Counted from the stretch's first letter, positions 17,530-26,245 are shown. The stretch: DNA of 64,000 nt from Cellulosimicrobium sp. Marseille-Q4280 (GCF_943181405.1 NZ_CALPBY010000006.1:124001-188000); one strand, 5' to 3'. Numbers and translations: made by a program. The notes: generated from the sequence alone by a model not told the origin.

Positions 17530-17566
17530 GGGGAGGACTCTGGTCTCCCCGACCAGGGTCCTCCCC
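17530..17566 (+). terminator. Hairpin terminator of the FBP gene
   Basis: 16-bp stem (17530-17545 with 17551-17566, one G-U wobble) and 5-nt loop, 7 nt after the stop codon. Repeat array 2 begins 4 nt later. Confidence 0.65.
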
Positions 17567-17570
17567 GACG

Positions 17571-17717
17571 ACCGCGGTACTACCTCGCGCAACCGCGGTA
17601 CTACTTCGGGCGACCGCGGTACTACCTCGCGCAACCGCGGTACTACTTCGAGTGACCCCGGTACTACCTCGCGGAACCGGGGTACTACCTCGCCCAACCC
17701 GGGTACTACCTCGGCGA
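17571..17717 (+). repeat. Tandem array 2, seven 21-bp units with GCGGTACTACCTCGC core
   Basis: Seven consecutive units of exactly 21 bp start at 17571, 17592, 17613, 17634, 17655, 17676 and 17697. Units 1 and 3 carry the exact 15-bp core; the others vary by a few bases, with later units changing CCGCGG to CCCCGG and CCCGGG. The core is the reverse complement of array 1. There are no unique spacers, so this is not CRISPR. The array fills the convergent junction between the FBP and MMPL genes. Confidence 0.95.
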
Positions 17718-17736
17718 GCGCGGGTGGTGACGCCGC

Positions 17737-20133
17737 TCAGGGAGCCGACGTGTCCGCGGGGGTGGGGCGGGTCGTGGGGGGCTGGGGGAGCCCGCGAGAA
17801 CGGGGGGGCGGATGGACGCCCCGCCCCGCCCCCGCGGAGACGTCGGCGAACCCGACCCCGGCGGAGCCGTCGGCGGACCCGACGCCGGCGGAGCCCCCGG
17901 ACGACCCCGGCCACCAGTTCCACCGCCCCAGCAGCGTCATCGTCGCGGGGAGGAGCAGCCCGCGCACCACGGTCACGTCCAGCACGACGGCGATCGCCAT
18001 GCCGACGCCGACCTCCTTCATCGCGACGACGTCACCGATCGCGAACCCGAGGAACACGATGGTGATGGCGACGGCCGCCGTCGTCACCACGGGACCGGTC
18101 GCGGTGATCCCGCGCAGGACGGCGCGGTCGTTCGCGACACGCGCGTCCTCGGCGGGGTCGCGGCGCCGCCACTCCTCGGTGATGCGCGCGAGGAGGAAGA
18201 CCTCGTAGTCCATCGACAGCCCGAAGACGAGCAGGCACAGCAGCAGCGGTGTCGTGACGTCGAGCGCGCCCCAGGAGTCGAACCCGAGCACGCCCTCGCC
18301 CCAGCCCCACCCGAAGATCGCGGTGAGCGCGCCGAGCGTCGCCGCGATGGTCAGTCCGTTGAGCAGCAGCGCCTTGACCGGCACGACGACCGACCGTGTG
18401 AGGGCGAGCAGCAGCAGGAACGTCGCGAGGACGACGACCCCGAGCGCGAGCGGCAGGCGCTGCACGAGCTGCGCCTGCGTGTCGACGACCTCGGCCGCGG
18501 GCCCGGCCACCTGCACGGCGAGGCTCTGCGCGTCGCCGACGCCGAACCGGGCGTCCCGCAGCTCGCGCACCTCGCGCACGACCTGCTGGGCCTCGGCACC
18601 GGTCGCGTCACCGGCGGGCGTGAGGTCGACGACGGTCACGTCGGGGTCGACGGCGTCGAGGTTCAGCCCGGCGTCGGCGACGCCGGGCAGCGCGGCGGCC
18701 TCGTCGAGGAGGTCCGGGACCCGGGGGTCGTCGACGGGTGCGTCGAGGATCACGGTGACCGGCTCGACGCCGAGGTCGGAGAACCCCGTCGTGAGGGCCT
18801 CGTACGCGCGGCGCTCCTCGGCGTCGGCGGGGAGGGACCGCACCTCGGAGCTGCCGAGCGTGAGCGAGCCGAGCGGCGCGGCGAGCACGAGGAGCCCCGC
18901 GGTCGCGCCGACGGTCACGAGCACCGCGTGCCGCTGGGCCAGGCGCGCGAAGCGCCCCAGCAGTCCCGTCCCTCCCGACGTCGTCCCGCCCGGCACCGCG
19001 GTCCGGTCCGGGGTGGCAGCGTCCCTCGCGCCGGTGGAGGTCCGGCGTGCGGCGTCCGGGCCGGCGGCCGGTCGCGGCAGCCATGGCCGGGACCACGTCC
19101 GCACCCCCGGCGCGGGGACGTGCCGGTGCCACGTCGCGACGAGGGCGGGCACGAGCGTGAGGCCGGCGACGGTCGCGACGAGCACGACGACGGCGCCGCC
19201 GACGGCCATCCCGGACAGCAGCGGGTCGCCGAGCAGCAGGAGGCCGGTGAGCGCGATGCCGACGGCGACGCCGGAGACGAGCACGGCGCGACCGGCGGTG
19301 GCGACGGCCCGGCCGACGAGGACCTCGGTCGCCTCGTCCGGGGCGAGCGATCGTTCCTCGCGGAACCGCGCGACGACGACCAGCGCGTAGTCGACCGCGA
19401 GGCCGAGGCCGAGCAGGGTCACGACGTTCACCGCGAACTCGTTGACGGGGACGACCCCCAGCAGGCCCGACAGCACGAGCAGCGCGACGGCGATCGTCGC
19501 GAGGGCGGCGAGGACCGGCAGGGCTCCGACGCGCAGACCACCCAGCACGACGACGAGCACGACGAGGAGCACGGCGAGCGCGATCCCCTCGCCGACGGCG
19601 GCGTCCGTCATGGCGCGGTCGACGAACGCGCGCTCGGCGAGCAGCTCGCCGCCCACCAGCACCTCGGGTGCGTCGACGGTGCGCAGCGCCGCGGCGACCT
19701 GGTCCGCGACGGCGAGCGCCGCGTCGTCGTCCAGGGCGGGGTCGAGCTCGACGTTCACGAGCGAGCCCTGACCGTCGTCGCTGATGAGCCCGCCGGCCGT
19801 GTAGGCGTCGTAGACGTCGACGACCCCGGGGACGGCGCGGATCTCGGCCATGACCGCGGTCGCGCTCTCGACGAGCGTCGGGTCGAAGAAGTCGCGACCG
19901 CTGATCACCGCGCTGACGAGCTCGCCCTCGGGCTCCTCCCCGGTGGGGGTCGTGACCTCGGTCAGCCACGCGTCCGCGAGCGCCGACTCGCTGCCCGCGG
20001 GTGCGTCGGCGATCGGCTGGGTGCGGTCGAAGACGGCGCCGCCCAGGACGGCCCCGGCCACGAGCAGCACCGCCCAGAGCGCGAGGACGAGCCCGCGTCG
20101 TCGGGCCACGGCGCGACCGAGCCGTTCGAGCAT
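17737..20133 (-). CDS. MMPL family RND-type membrane transporter
   Basis: 798 residues with two repeats of one helix, a large extracytoplasmic domain and five helices, the MMPL/RND fold. Visible: ALWAVLLVAGAVLGGAVF (TM1), the TM4 motif VVTLLGLGLAVDYALVVVARFREE with the proton-relay Asp, and its C-terminal counterpart LLVFGLSMDYEVFLLARITEEW. It probably exports a lipid or hydrophobic compound using the proton gradient. ATG 20133 has GAGGAGGA upstream. The last ~55 residues are a Gly/Ser/Ala repeat tail that merges into Pro-rich sequence and is likely disordered. No TetR regulator is adjacent. Confidence 0.88.
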   Translation of the reverse strand: MLERLGRAVARRRGLVLALWAVLLVAGAVLGGAVFDRTQPIADAPAGSESALADAWLTEVTTPTGEEPEGELVSAVISGRDFFDPTLVESATAVMAEIRAVPGVVDVYDAYTAGGLISDDGQGSLVNVELDPALDDDAALAVADQVAAALRTVDAPEVLVGGELLAERAFVDRAMTDAAVGEGIALAVLLVVLVVVLGGLRVGALPVLAALATIAVALLVLSGLLGVVPVNEFAVNVVTLLGLGLAVDYALVVVARFREERSLAPDEATEVLVGRAVATAGRAVLVSGVAVGIALTGLLLLGDPLLSGMAVGGAVVVLVATVAGLTLVPALVATWHRHVPAPGVRTWSRPWLPRPAAGPDAARRTSTGARDAATPDRTAVPGGTTSGGTGLLGRFARLAQRHAVLVTVGATAGLLVLAAPLGSLTLGSSEVRSLPADAEERRAYEALTTGFSDLGVEPVTVILDAPVDDPRVPDLLDEAAALPGVADAGLNLDAVDPDVTVVDLTPAGDATGAEAQQVVREVRELRDARFGVGDAQSLAVQVAGPAAEVVDTQAQLVQRLPLALGVVVLATFLLLLALTRSVVVPVKALLLNGLTIAATLGALTAIFGWGWGEGVLGFDSWGALDVTTPLLLCLLVFGLSMDYEVFLLARITEEWRRRDPAEDARVANDRAVLRGITATGPVVTTAAVAITIVFLGFAIGDVVAMKEVGVGMAIAVVLDVTVVRGLLLPATMTLLGRWNWWPGSSGGSAGVGSADGSAGVGFADVSAGAGRGVHPPPRSRGLPQPPTTRPTPADTSAP

Positions 20134-20225
20134 GGGTTCCTCCTCGTCGAGGTGCGCCTCGGGTCATGGGCCGGGGCGCGGAAAGGCCTAGCGACCGGTG
20201 GGTCGGTGGCCCGAGCAGCGTACGT

Positions 20226-20262
20226 CGTGACGGGAGCGCCGTCGGACCGCGCTCCCGTCACG
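20226..20262. terminator. Second hairpin between PA14 fusion gene and MMPL gene
   Basis: Perfect 14-bp stem (20226-20239 with 20249-20262), 9-nt loop. Confidence 0.6.
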
Positions 20263-20304
20263 CCCGGCCGGCGCGGGCCTGTGGACGGCCCTGCGGACGG
20301 GCGG

Positions 20305-20343
20305 GGGCCTCGCACCCGGCGTGACGCCGGGCGCGAGGCCCCC
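20305..20343 (-). terminator. Strong terminator of the PA14 fusion gene
   Basis: 17-bp stem (20305-20322 with 20326-20343, a single A-C mismatch) and 3-nt loop, 11 nt past the stop codon of the minus-strand gene at 20355. Confidence 0.75.
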
Positions 20344-20354
20344 TGGGTGGTGCG

Positions 20355-23300
20355 TCAGCCGCAGCTCGCCGCGTCGTACGCGACGTCGAGCTGGGCCGTG
20401 CGGCCGTCACCGGACGCGGACACCTGCGCCGCGCCGGCCTCGACCGACGTCGCCCGCGTCGCGAACGACTGGTACGCCGACGCGCCCGGCTGGACGCCGG
20501 TCACGGTCTTCGTCCCGAACGGCGTCGTGAGCGTGATGTCCGCGGGCACGGTGTCGGCGTTGGTCGCCCGCACCGCCACGTACGTCTTGCCCGCGAGGCA
20601 GCGGACCTGCGCCGTCGCGTCGACCGCGAGGTCCTCGGCGCCCGCGAGGTCCTTCACCCGGATGTTCCGGTAGGAGACCATCTCGCCGCCGCCGTGGTTC
20701 TGGATGCCGACGAACCCGCTCGACAGGTCGCGCGCCGGGTCGGTGCTCGTGAAGTCGTTGACGAGCACGTCGTTGAGGTAGATGCGGATGCGGTCTCCCT
20801 CGACGCGGATGTCGTACGCGTTCCACTGCCCGACGGGGTTGAGCGCCTCGTCCACGGCGTCCAGGTCAGCGCCCTGGAACGTGTAGACCGCACCGGTCGT
20901 GCGGTCGTCGGCGTCCGTGGCGTCGATCTGGATCTCGTAGCCCTGGTTGACCGCGACCCAGGGGTCGTTGCCCGGGTTCGGGAAGCCGACGAACACGCCG
21001 CCGTTGTCGTCCTTGGACAGCTTCCAGTCGAGCTTGAGCGAGTACTCGCCGAGCTCCTCGGCCGTGTACCAGAGCAGGCCCATGCCGCCCTCGCCGCGGA
21101 TCGAGCAGTCGTCCTGCCGGCCGAACCCGCCCGGGCCGGCCATGCGCCACCCGGCGTCGAGGCTCGCGAGCGTCCCGTCGAACAGGGCGGTGTAGCCCTC
21201 CTCGACCTCACCCGGGGTGCAGATGTCCGGGGTCTCGCCCACGGAGAGGACGTCGAGGTTGACGTTGCCCTCGTCGCCGTCCTCGTACCGGAGCGTGATG
21301 GTGTTCGTCCCGGCCTGGAGCTCGAGGTCGCGCGTCTGCGTGCCCCAGTTCTTCCAGTCGCCGGTCGTCGGGAAGTTCCACTGCCCGAGGTCCTCGCCGT
21401 TGACGTGGAGCGACACGTTCTTCGCCCGCAGCTCGGTGTAGGGGTGGATGCCGTTCGCGTACCGCACGTTCACGGGGTAGGTCCCCGCCTCGTCGACGGT
21501 GACGGTGAACGTGCGGCCGGAGCCCACGTTCGTCATACCGGCGGCGAAGCCGGTGCCCGAGTAGTTGCTGTGGTCGGCGGCGATGCTGGAGCCACCGAGC
21601 GGCTGCGCCGTCTCGGCCTCGTACCAGCCGCGGTCGGCCGGCGCGACGTAGCCCGGGAGCGAGTTGAGCGTGTACCACGCCTCGGTGCTGAGGAGCTCCG
21701 TGCCCTCGGCCGAGGCGAACGGCCGCGGGGAGCGCAGGTGCACGACGTGCCCCGGCTTGAGGCCGTCCACCTGCAGCGTGACGGTCGTGCGGTCCTCGGA
21801 CACCTGGGCGTCCGTGACGAACACCGGCTGCTCGTCGACCTTGGGGCCGCCGTACTGCTGCGTCGGCACGTAGCGCCACTGCTTGAGCTGGTACGCGTCC
21901 GCCAGGTTCGCCACGACCTCGTCGGAGACGGGGTCGGTGTACTCGATCTCGAAGCCGCCCTCGACGACGCGCATCTCCTTCATGTCGAAGGAGTCCTCGT
22001 TGACGGGCGTGAGCTTCTGGAGGCCGAAGCGCAGCTTGCCGGACTCGCCCCAGTTGCCGCCCTCGCCGGTGCCGCCGACGTACAGCGCGCCGTCGGGCCC
22101 GGTGAGGACACGGTTGACGCCGACCTCGAGGCCCGCGGTGTGGCGGAAGACCGCACCCTGGAACTCGCCGTCGACCTTCTCGAGGAACGCGCGCTGGATG
22201 CCGCCGTAGGTGACGTCGCCGAGCAGCATCTGGCCGGCGAACTCACCCTCCTCGACGAGGATCGGGTTGCCCGGGGAGTTGGCGATCTCGTTCTGCGGGA
22301 GCCACACGGCGGGCGGGGTCACGGGGTTGGTGTCGAACGGCCCGGCGGGGTTCGTGAAGTGGTTGAAGAACCGGTCCTGCTCGATGTGCACGAGCTTGTT
22401 CGACGGGAGCCACGCGCCCTGGTTGTCCGTCGCGAACAGCTCGCCCTCCGGGCCGAAGCCGATGCCGTTGGGGGTGCGCAGACCGCCCGCGACGTAGGTG
22501 ACCTCGCCGGTCTCGCGGTCGATCTTGATCGACGTGCCGCGGTTCTGGGCCGGCTGGGGGTTGGTCGTCGCGCCGCCGTTGTCGATCGCGACGGACAGGT
22601 TCACGTAGAAGTAGTCCTCGTCGTGGACGAGGCCGAACGCGAACTCGTGGAAGTTGCCGCCGTCGGGCCACTCCGCGATCTTCGTGTGGACGTCGTAGAA
22701 CCCGTCGCCGTCGGGGTCGGTGAGCTGCGTGAGCTGGTACCGCTCCGAGACGAAGATCGAGTCCTCGATGACCTCGATGCCCATGGGGTTGAGGAGCTCG
22801 TCCGCGACCTTCGTCACCGTGACGTCCTCGGGGCCGTCGGCGTCGACGACGCCGTCGAGGAAGTACACCTCGCCCGACACCGGGTCGGGTCGCCAGCCGC
22901 CGGAGCTGACCTCGCCCGTCGTGACGACGGCGAGCTTCTCGTCGGGGGTGAACGCGAGACCGGAGACCTTGGGCTCGAAGCCCTCGGGGCGCAGGTCGGT
23001 GAGCTCGTAGTTGGGGTTGACGGTGTCGAGCCGCAGGCCGTCGCCCGCGGTGTCGGTGTCGCCCTCGCAGTACTTGTAGCCGGGCGCGGTCACGCGCACG
23101 ACGTCCGCCTCGGTGCTCAGCACCGACTGGGGGACGACCTCGAAGGTCGAGCTGCCCGGCGTCTTCCACGCGAGCGTGAGGCGCTGCTTGTCGCCGCCCT
23201 CGTAGTAGTCGACGCGGAGCGCGTGCACGCCAGCGGTGAGCGTGGCGTTCCCCTCGACGGACGTCGAGTCGTTCGGCCCGTCGTTCTCGATGACCTGCTG

Positions 23301-23684
23301 GTCGTCGATGTAGACGATCGCGCCGTCGTCGTTGGTGACGCGGAAGGTGTACTGCCCCGCGGTCTCCACCGTCAGGTTGGCGGTGACCTGGGAGATGAAC
23401 CGGTCCTCGGCACCGAACTGCTCGGCCGTCGTCCAGTCGATCGTCGGCATGAGCTTGTCGACGTTCGGGGTCTGGCCCGACTTCAGGGTGCACACCGCAC
23501 CGGGGTCCGACGCGAGCTGGAAGGTCCGCAGCGTGACGCCGGGCTCCTGCTCGGGCAGGTCTGCGGCCCCTGAGGGAGCGGCGAGACCGGTGACGGCGAC
23601 GGCGCCGAGGGCGAGGGCGGCGATGCCGCGCCGTCGTCTGGCGACGCCGTTCCGAGGTGGTGGGGGTGACGTGCGTACGAGCAT
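20355..23684 (-). CDS. Secreted PA14 / beta-propeller / CBM / DUF1080 carbohydrate-processing fusion
   Basis: 1109 residues, exported (signal at 15-43). Domains in order: PA14 (about 41-191, FRVTNDDGAIVYIDDQQVIEN), a sorbosone/glucose-dehydrogenase-like propeller (about 221-565, VSGLAFTPDEKLAVVTTG ... PNGIGFGPEGELFATDNQGAW), a beta-sandwich linker, a CBM6/35-like module (about 681-811, GWYEAETAQPLGGS), a DUF1080/3-keto-disaccharide hydrolase module (about 825-1011, EGYTALFDGTLASLDAGWRM ... NGGVFVGFP ... QNHGGGEMVSYRNIRVKDL), and a ~100-residue C-terminal beta domain. DUF1080 enzymes cleave 3-keto-glycosides. ATG 23684 is chosen over 23756 because GAGGAG lies 5 nt upstream and a signal peptide follows at once. 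Flanked by strong terminators, so monocistronic. Confidence 0.85.
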   Translation of the reverse strand: MLVRTSPPPPRNGVARRRRGIAALALGAVAVTGLAAPSGAADLPEQEPGVTLRTFQLASDPGAVCTLKSGQTPNVDKLMPTIDWTTAEQFGAEDRFISQVTANLTVETAGQYTFRVTNDDGAIVYIDDQQVIENDGPNDSTSVEGNATLTAGVHALRVDYYEGGDKQRLTLAWKTPGSSTFEVVPQSVLSTEADVVRVTAPGYKYCEGDTDTAGDGLRLDTVNPNYELTDLRPEGFEPKVSGLAFTPDEKLAVVTTGEVSSGGWRPDPVSGEVYFLDGVVDADGPEDVTVTKVADELLNPMGIEVIEDSIFVSERYQLTQLTDPDGDGFYDVHTKIAEWPDGGNFHEFAFGLVHDEDYFYVNLSVAIDNGGATTNPQPAQNRGTSIKIDRETGEVTYVAGGLRTPNGIGFGPEGELFATDNQGAWLPSNKLVHIEQDRFFNHFTNPAGPFDTNPVTPPAVWLPQNEIANSPGNPILVEEGEFAGQMLLGDVTYGGIQRAFLEKVDGEFQGAVFRHTAGLEVGVNRVLTGPDGALYVGGTGEGGNWGESGKLRFGLQKLTPVNEDSFDMKEMRVVEGGFEIEYTDPVSDEVVANLADAYQLKQWRYVPTQQYGGPKVDEQPVFVTDAQVSEDRTTVTLQVDGLKPGHVVHLRSPRPFASAEGTELLSTEAWYTLNSLPGYVAPADRGWYEAETAQPLGGSSIAADHSNYSGTGFAAGMTNVGSGRTFTVTVDEAGTYPVNVRYANGIHPYTELRAKNVSLHVNGEDLGQWNFPTTGDWKNWGTQTRDLELQAGTNTITLRYEDGDEGNVNLDVLSVGETPDICTPGEVEEGYTALFDGTLASLDAGWRMAGPGGFGRQDDCSIRGEGGMGLLWYTAEELGEYSLKLDWKLSKDDNGGVFVGFPNPGNDPWVAVNQGYEIQIDATDADDRTTGAVYTFQGADLDAVDEALNPVGQWNAYDIRVEGDRIRIYLNDVLVNDFTSTDPARDLSSGFVGIQNHGGGEMVSYRNIRVKDLAGAEDLAVDATAQVRCLAGKTYVAVRATNADTVPADITLTTPFGTKTVTGVQPGASAYQSFATRATSVEAGAAQVSASGDGRTAQLDVAYDAASCG

Positions 23685-23718
23685 CTTCGCTCCTCGTGAG
23701 GCCGACCGGACCGGCGGG

Positions 23719-23751
23719 GACAACGCTGTCTCCCCGTCGATGACAACGCTG
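23719..23751. promoter_or_regulatory. Direct repeats GACAACGCTG, candidate operator
   Basis: Two identical 10-bp copies (23719-23728 and 23742-23751), 23 bp apart, in the leader of the PA14 fusion gene, followed by a third partial copy (GACAATG at 23752). One overlaps the predicted transcription start. Confidence 0.45.
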
Positions 23752-23754
23752 GAC

Positions 23755-23784
23755 AATGTAACCCCGGTTCAGCCGTCCTGTCGA
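23755..23784 (-). promoter_or_regulatory. Candidate promoter of the PA14 fusion gene
   Basis: On the minus strand TCGACA (23784-23779) and TACATT (23760-23755) are separated by 18 nt, predicting a start near 23748 and a ~64-nt leader. Confidence 0.4.
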
Positions 23785-23833
23785 CAACTTCTGTCAAAGG
23801 ATCGGCAAAAGTCACCCGTCGCGCGCCGCCGCG

Positions 23834-23839
23834 TAGGCT
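23834..23839 (+). promoter_or_regulatory. Candidate -10 for leaderless PhzF-like transcript
   Basis: TAGGCT 7 nt before ATG 23847; no ribosome site. Confidence 0.45.
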
Positions 23840-23846
23840 CGCTCGT

Positions 23847-24773
23847 ATGAGTGCACGCCACGGCGACGTCGATCCGTCGCGACCGTTCGCGCAGGTCGAC
23901 GTCTTCACGGCCGTCCCGACGCTCGGCAACCCGGTGGCCGTCGTGCTCGACGGCGACGGGCTGAGCGACGAGCAGATGGCCGCCTTCGCGCGGTGGACCA
24001 ACCTCTCCGAGACGACGTTCGTCCTGCCGCCCACGGCACACGGCGCGGCCGACGGTGCCGACTACCGCCTGCGCATCTTCACCCCCGCGGGCGAGCTGCC
24101 GTTCGCCGGGCACCCCACCCTCGGCTCGTGCCACGCCTGGCTCGAGGCGGGCGGCACGCCCCGGGCGAGCGGCGCCGTCGTGCAGGAGTGCGGCGTGGGC
24201 CTCGTGACGATCCGGAGGGGTGTCGACGCCGGCGACGACTCCGGCTCCCTCGCCTTCGCCGCGCCGGACCTCCTCACGGACGCTCCGCTCGGCGACGACG
24301 AGGTCGGTGCGATCGTCGCGGCGCTCGGCGTCCCCGCCGACGCCGTCGTGGACCACCGGCTCCTCGACAACGGACCCGGCTGGCGCGTCGTGCTGCTCGA
24401 CTCGGCGGAGCGCGTCGCGGCGCTCGCGCCCGACTTCACGGCCCTGCGCGCGCAGCACCCGGACCTGTCCGTGGGCGTCGTCGGCCTCTACGCCTCCGGG
24501 TCCGACGACGCGTCCGGGCCCGACGGCGCAGCGGCCGAGGTGCGCGGCTTCGCCCTGGCCATGGGCATCCCCGAGGACCCCGTGACCGGGTCGCTCAACG
24601 CGGTCGTCGGGCAGTGGCTCGTGCGCGACGGACGGCTGCCCGACCGGTACGTCGCCGCGCAGGGCGCCGCCCTCGGTCGTGCGGGCCGGGTGCGCGTCGA
24701 GCGCGACGACGAGGGGACGGTGTGGGTCGGCGGCGACTGCGTCACGGTCGTCGCGGGTACCGTCCGCGTCTGA
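23847..24773 (+). CDS. PhzF family isomerase/epimerase
   Basis: 308 residues of the PhzF/DapF two-domain fold. Family motifs: FAQVDVFTAVPTLGNPVAVVLDGDGLS, NLSETTFVLPP (the Glu corresponds to the catalytic acid of PhzF), and FTPAGELPFAGHPTLGSCHAW, plus IPEDPVTGSLNAVVGQWLV. PhzF isomerises dihydro-3-hydroxyanthranilate, but most homologues outside phenazine clusters have unknown substrates and no other phenazine gene is present here. Divergent from the PA14 fusion gene, starting from a probable leaderless promoter. Confidence 0.9.
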   Translation: MSARHGDVDPSRPFAQVDVFTAVPTLGNPVAVVLDGDGLSDEQMAAFARWTNLSETTFVLPPTAHGAADGADYRLRIFTPAGELPFAGHPTLGSCHAWLEAGGTPRASGAVVQECGVGLVTIRRGVDAGDDSGSLAFAAPDLLTDAPLGDDEVGAIVAALGVPADAVVDHRLLDNGPGWRVVLLDSAERVAALAPDFTALRAQHPDLSVGVVGLYASGSDDASGPDGAAAEVRGFALAMGIPEDPVTGSLNAVVGQWLVRDGRLPDRYVAAQGAALGRAGRVRVERDDEGTVWVGGDCVTVVAGTVRV

Positions 24774-24862
24774 CCCGCCGGCCGCCGGACCCCGCGCTAC
24801 CGCCGCGCTGCCGCCGGGCTGCCGCCGGGCTGCCGCCGAACCATGGGCCGTGTGCCGCCGGC

Positions 24863-24930
24863 TGCCGCCGAACCCCGGGTTGCACGCCGTTGAAGGGATT
24901 CAGCGACGTGCAACCCGGGGTTCGGCGGCA
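24863..24930. repeat. Perfect 24-bp inverted repeat with nested hairpin
   Basis: Arms 24863-24886 and 24907-24930 are exact reverse complements; the 20-nt loop can extend the stem by seven pairs (one wobble), leaving a 4-nt tip. The arm holds the GCCGAACCCCGG core seen in metE and after the VOC gene. It lies between the PhzF-like and MFS genes and ends 11 nt before the MFS -10 box, so it may terminate the first and insulate the second. Confidence 0.9.
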
Positions 24931-24940
24931 CGACGCTCCG

Positions 24941-24946
24941 TAAACT
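24941..24946 (+). promoter_or_regulatory. Candidate -10 for leaderless MFS transcript
   Basis: TAAACT 7 nt before GTG 24954; no ribosome site. Confidence 0.45.
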
Positions 24947-24953
24947 GCGGCAA

Positions 24954-26213
24954 GTGTCAAGACTCCCAACGGTTTCCGGGAACACCCCTGCCCAGGCCGA
25001 CGACGCCGCGACGGTGGCGCGCGCCCGCTGGGCGCTCATGGCGCAGTTCGCCCTCTTCGGGGTCGTCGGCACGTCGTGGATGAGCCGCCTGCCGTCGGTC
25101 CGCGACGCGCTCGGGCTGAGCTCCGGACAGCTCGGGGCGCTGCTCGTGGTGGGTGGGCTCGGCACGCTCTCCGCGGTCGTCGTGACCGGGGCGGTCGTCG
25201 CACGGTTCGGCAGCCGCACGACGCTCGTCGTCGCGACGGCGGGCAACGTCGTCGGGTTCGCGCTCGTCGCGGCCGGCACAGGAACGGGGAGCGTCGGGCT
25301 CTTCGCGGTGGGCGCGTTCGTGAACGGTGCGTGCGGCGCGCTGACCAACGTGCCGATCAACATCTGCGCGGCCTCCGTGGAGCAGCACGTCGGGCGGGCG
25401 ATCCTGCCCCACTTCCACGCCGCGTTCTCCATCGGTGCGGCGTGCGGCGCGCTCGTCGCGGCGGCGTTCTCGTGGGCCCACGTCGGCATCACGGCCCAGC
25501 TCGTCGTGGTGAGCCTCGCCGTCGCCGTCGCCCGCGCCACGCTGATCCGCCCGGCCACGGCGCTCGCCCCCGAGCACGCGGGCGGGACCGCCTCGCCCCG
25601 CCGGGGTTCCGGTGTCCGCGCGGCGCTCGCCGCCTGGCGCGAGCCGCGCACGCTGCTCATCGGGCTCGTCCTGCTCGCGTCGTCGCTGTCGGAGGGATCG
25701 GCCGGGAACTGGCTGTCGATCGCCGTCGTGGACGGGTTCGCGGTGCGCGAGGCGGTCGGGGCGGTCGCGTACGGCACGTTCGTGGGCGCGATGACGGTGT
25801 TCCGGTTCGCGGGGACCGGGCTCATCGACCGGTTCGGCCGCGTCACGGTGCTGCGCGCCTCCGGGGCGTCGGCGCTCGTCGGGCTCCTCGCGTTCGGTCT
25901 CGCACCGAGCCTGCCGCTCGCCTGGGTCGGGATCGTGCTCTGGGGGTGCGGCGCCGCCCTCGCGAACCCGGTCGCGATCGCCGCCGCGTCCGACGACCCG
26001 GCGCACGCCGGCCCGCGGGTCGCGGTCGCGACGTCGTTCTCCACCGTCGCGATGCTCAGCGCACCGCCCCTGCTCGGCCTGCTCGTCGACGGTGTCGGGG
26101 CGCGCCACGCGCTGCTCGTCCTCTGCGCCGCCACCGTGCTGAGCCTCGCCGTCGCCGGGGCCGTCCGCCCGGTGGCGGAGCCGCGCCCGGCGCGCGACGG
26201 CTCGGCCGTCTGA
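24954..26213 (+). CDS. MFS transporter (sugar or drug exporter type)
   Basis: 419 residues, twelve membrane helices. VGTSWMSRLPSVRDALGLSSGQLGALLVVGGLGTL is the TM1-TM2 region of the group that includes YbjJ-like and fucose-permease-like MFS proteins; GRAILPHFHAAFSIGAACGAL is the conserved TM5 segment of that group. Substrate not identifiable. GTG 24954 is the start of the frame and fits a leaderless promoter; a later ATG at 25042 would remove part of TM1. Confidence 0.85.
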   Translation: MSRLPTVSGNTPAQADDAATVARARWALMAQFALFGVVGTSWMSRLPSVRDALGLSSGQLGALLVVGGLGTLSAVVVTGAVVARFGSRTTLVVATAGNVVGFALVAAGTGTGSVGLFAVGAFVNGACGALTNVPINICAASVEQHVGRAILPHFHAAFSIGAACGALVAAAFSWAHVGITAQLVVVSLAVAVARATLIRPATALAPEHAGGTASPRRGSGVRAALAAWREPRTLLIGLVLLASSLSEGSAGNWLSIAVVDGFAVREAVGAVAYGTFVGAMTVFRFAGTGLIDRFGRVTVLRASGASALVGLLAFGLAPSLPLAWVGIVLWGCGAALANPVAIAAASDDPAHAGPRVAVATSFSTVAMLSAPPLLGLLVDGVGARHALLVLCAATVLSLAVAGAVRPVAEPRPARDGSAV

Positions 26214-26245
26214 CGCGGGACCGAGCCGGGTCGCCCGACGCGGGC

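Noticed and set aside
17143-17655. Repeat protein with (PRYYLAQ)n encoded by tandem array 2
   Set aside because: 21-bp units stay open in several frames by arithmetic; there is no start or ribosome site and the frame is a shadow of the FBP gene.
17571-17717. CRISPR array
   Set aside because: The 21-bp units are contiguous, with no unique spacers and no cas genes nearby.
23847-24773. Phenazine biosynthesis locus
   Set aside because: Only a PhzF-fold protein is present; other phz genes are absent and most PhzF homologues are unrelated to phenazines.
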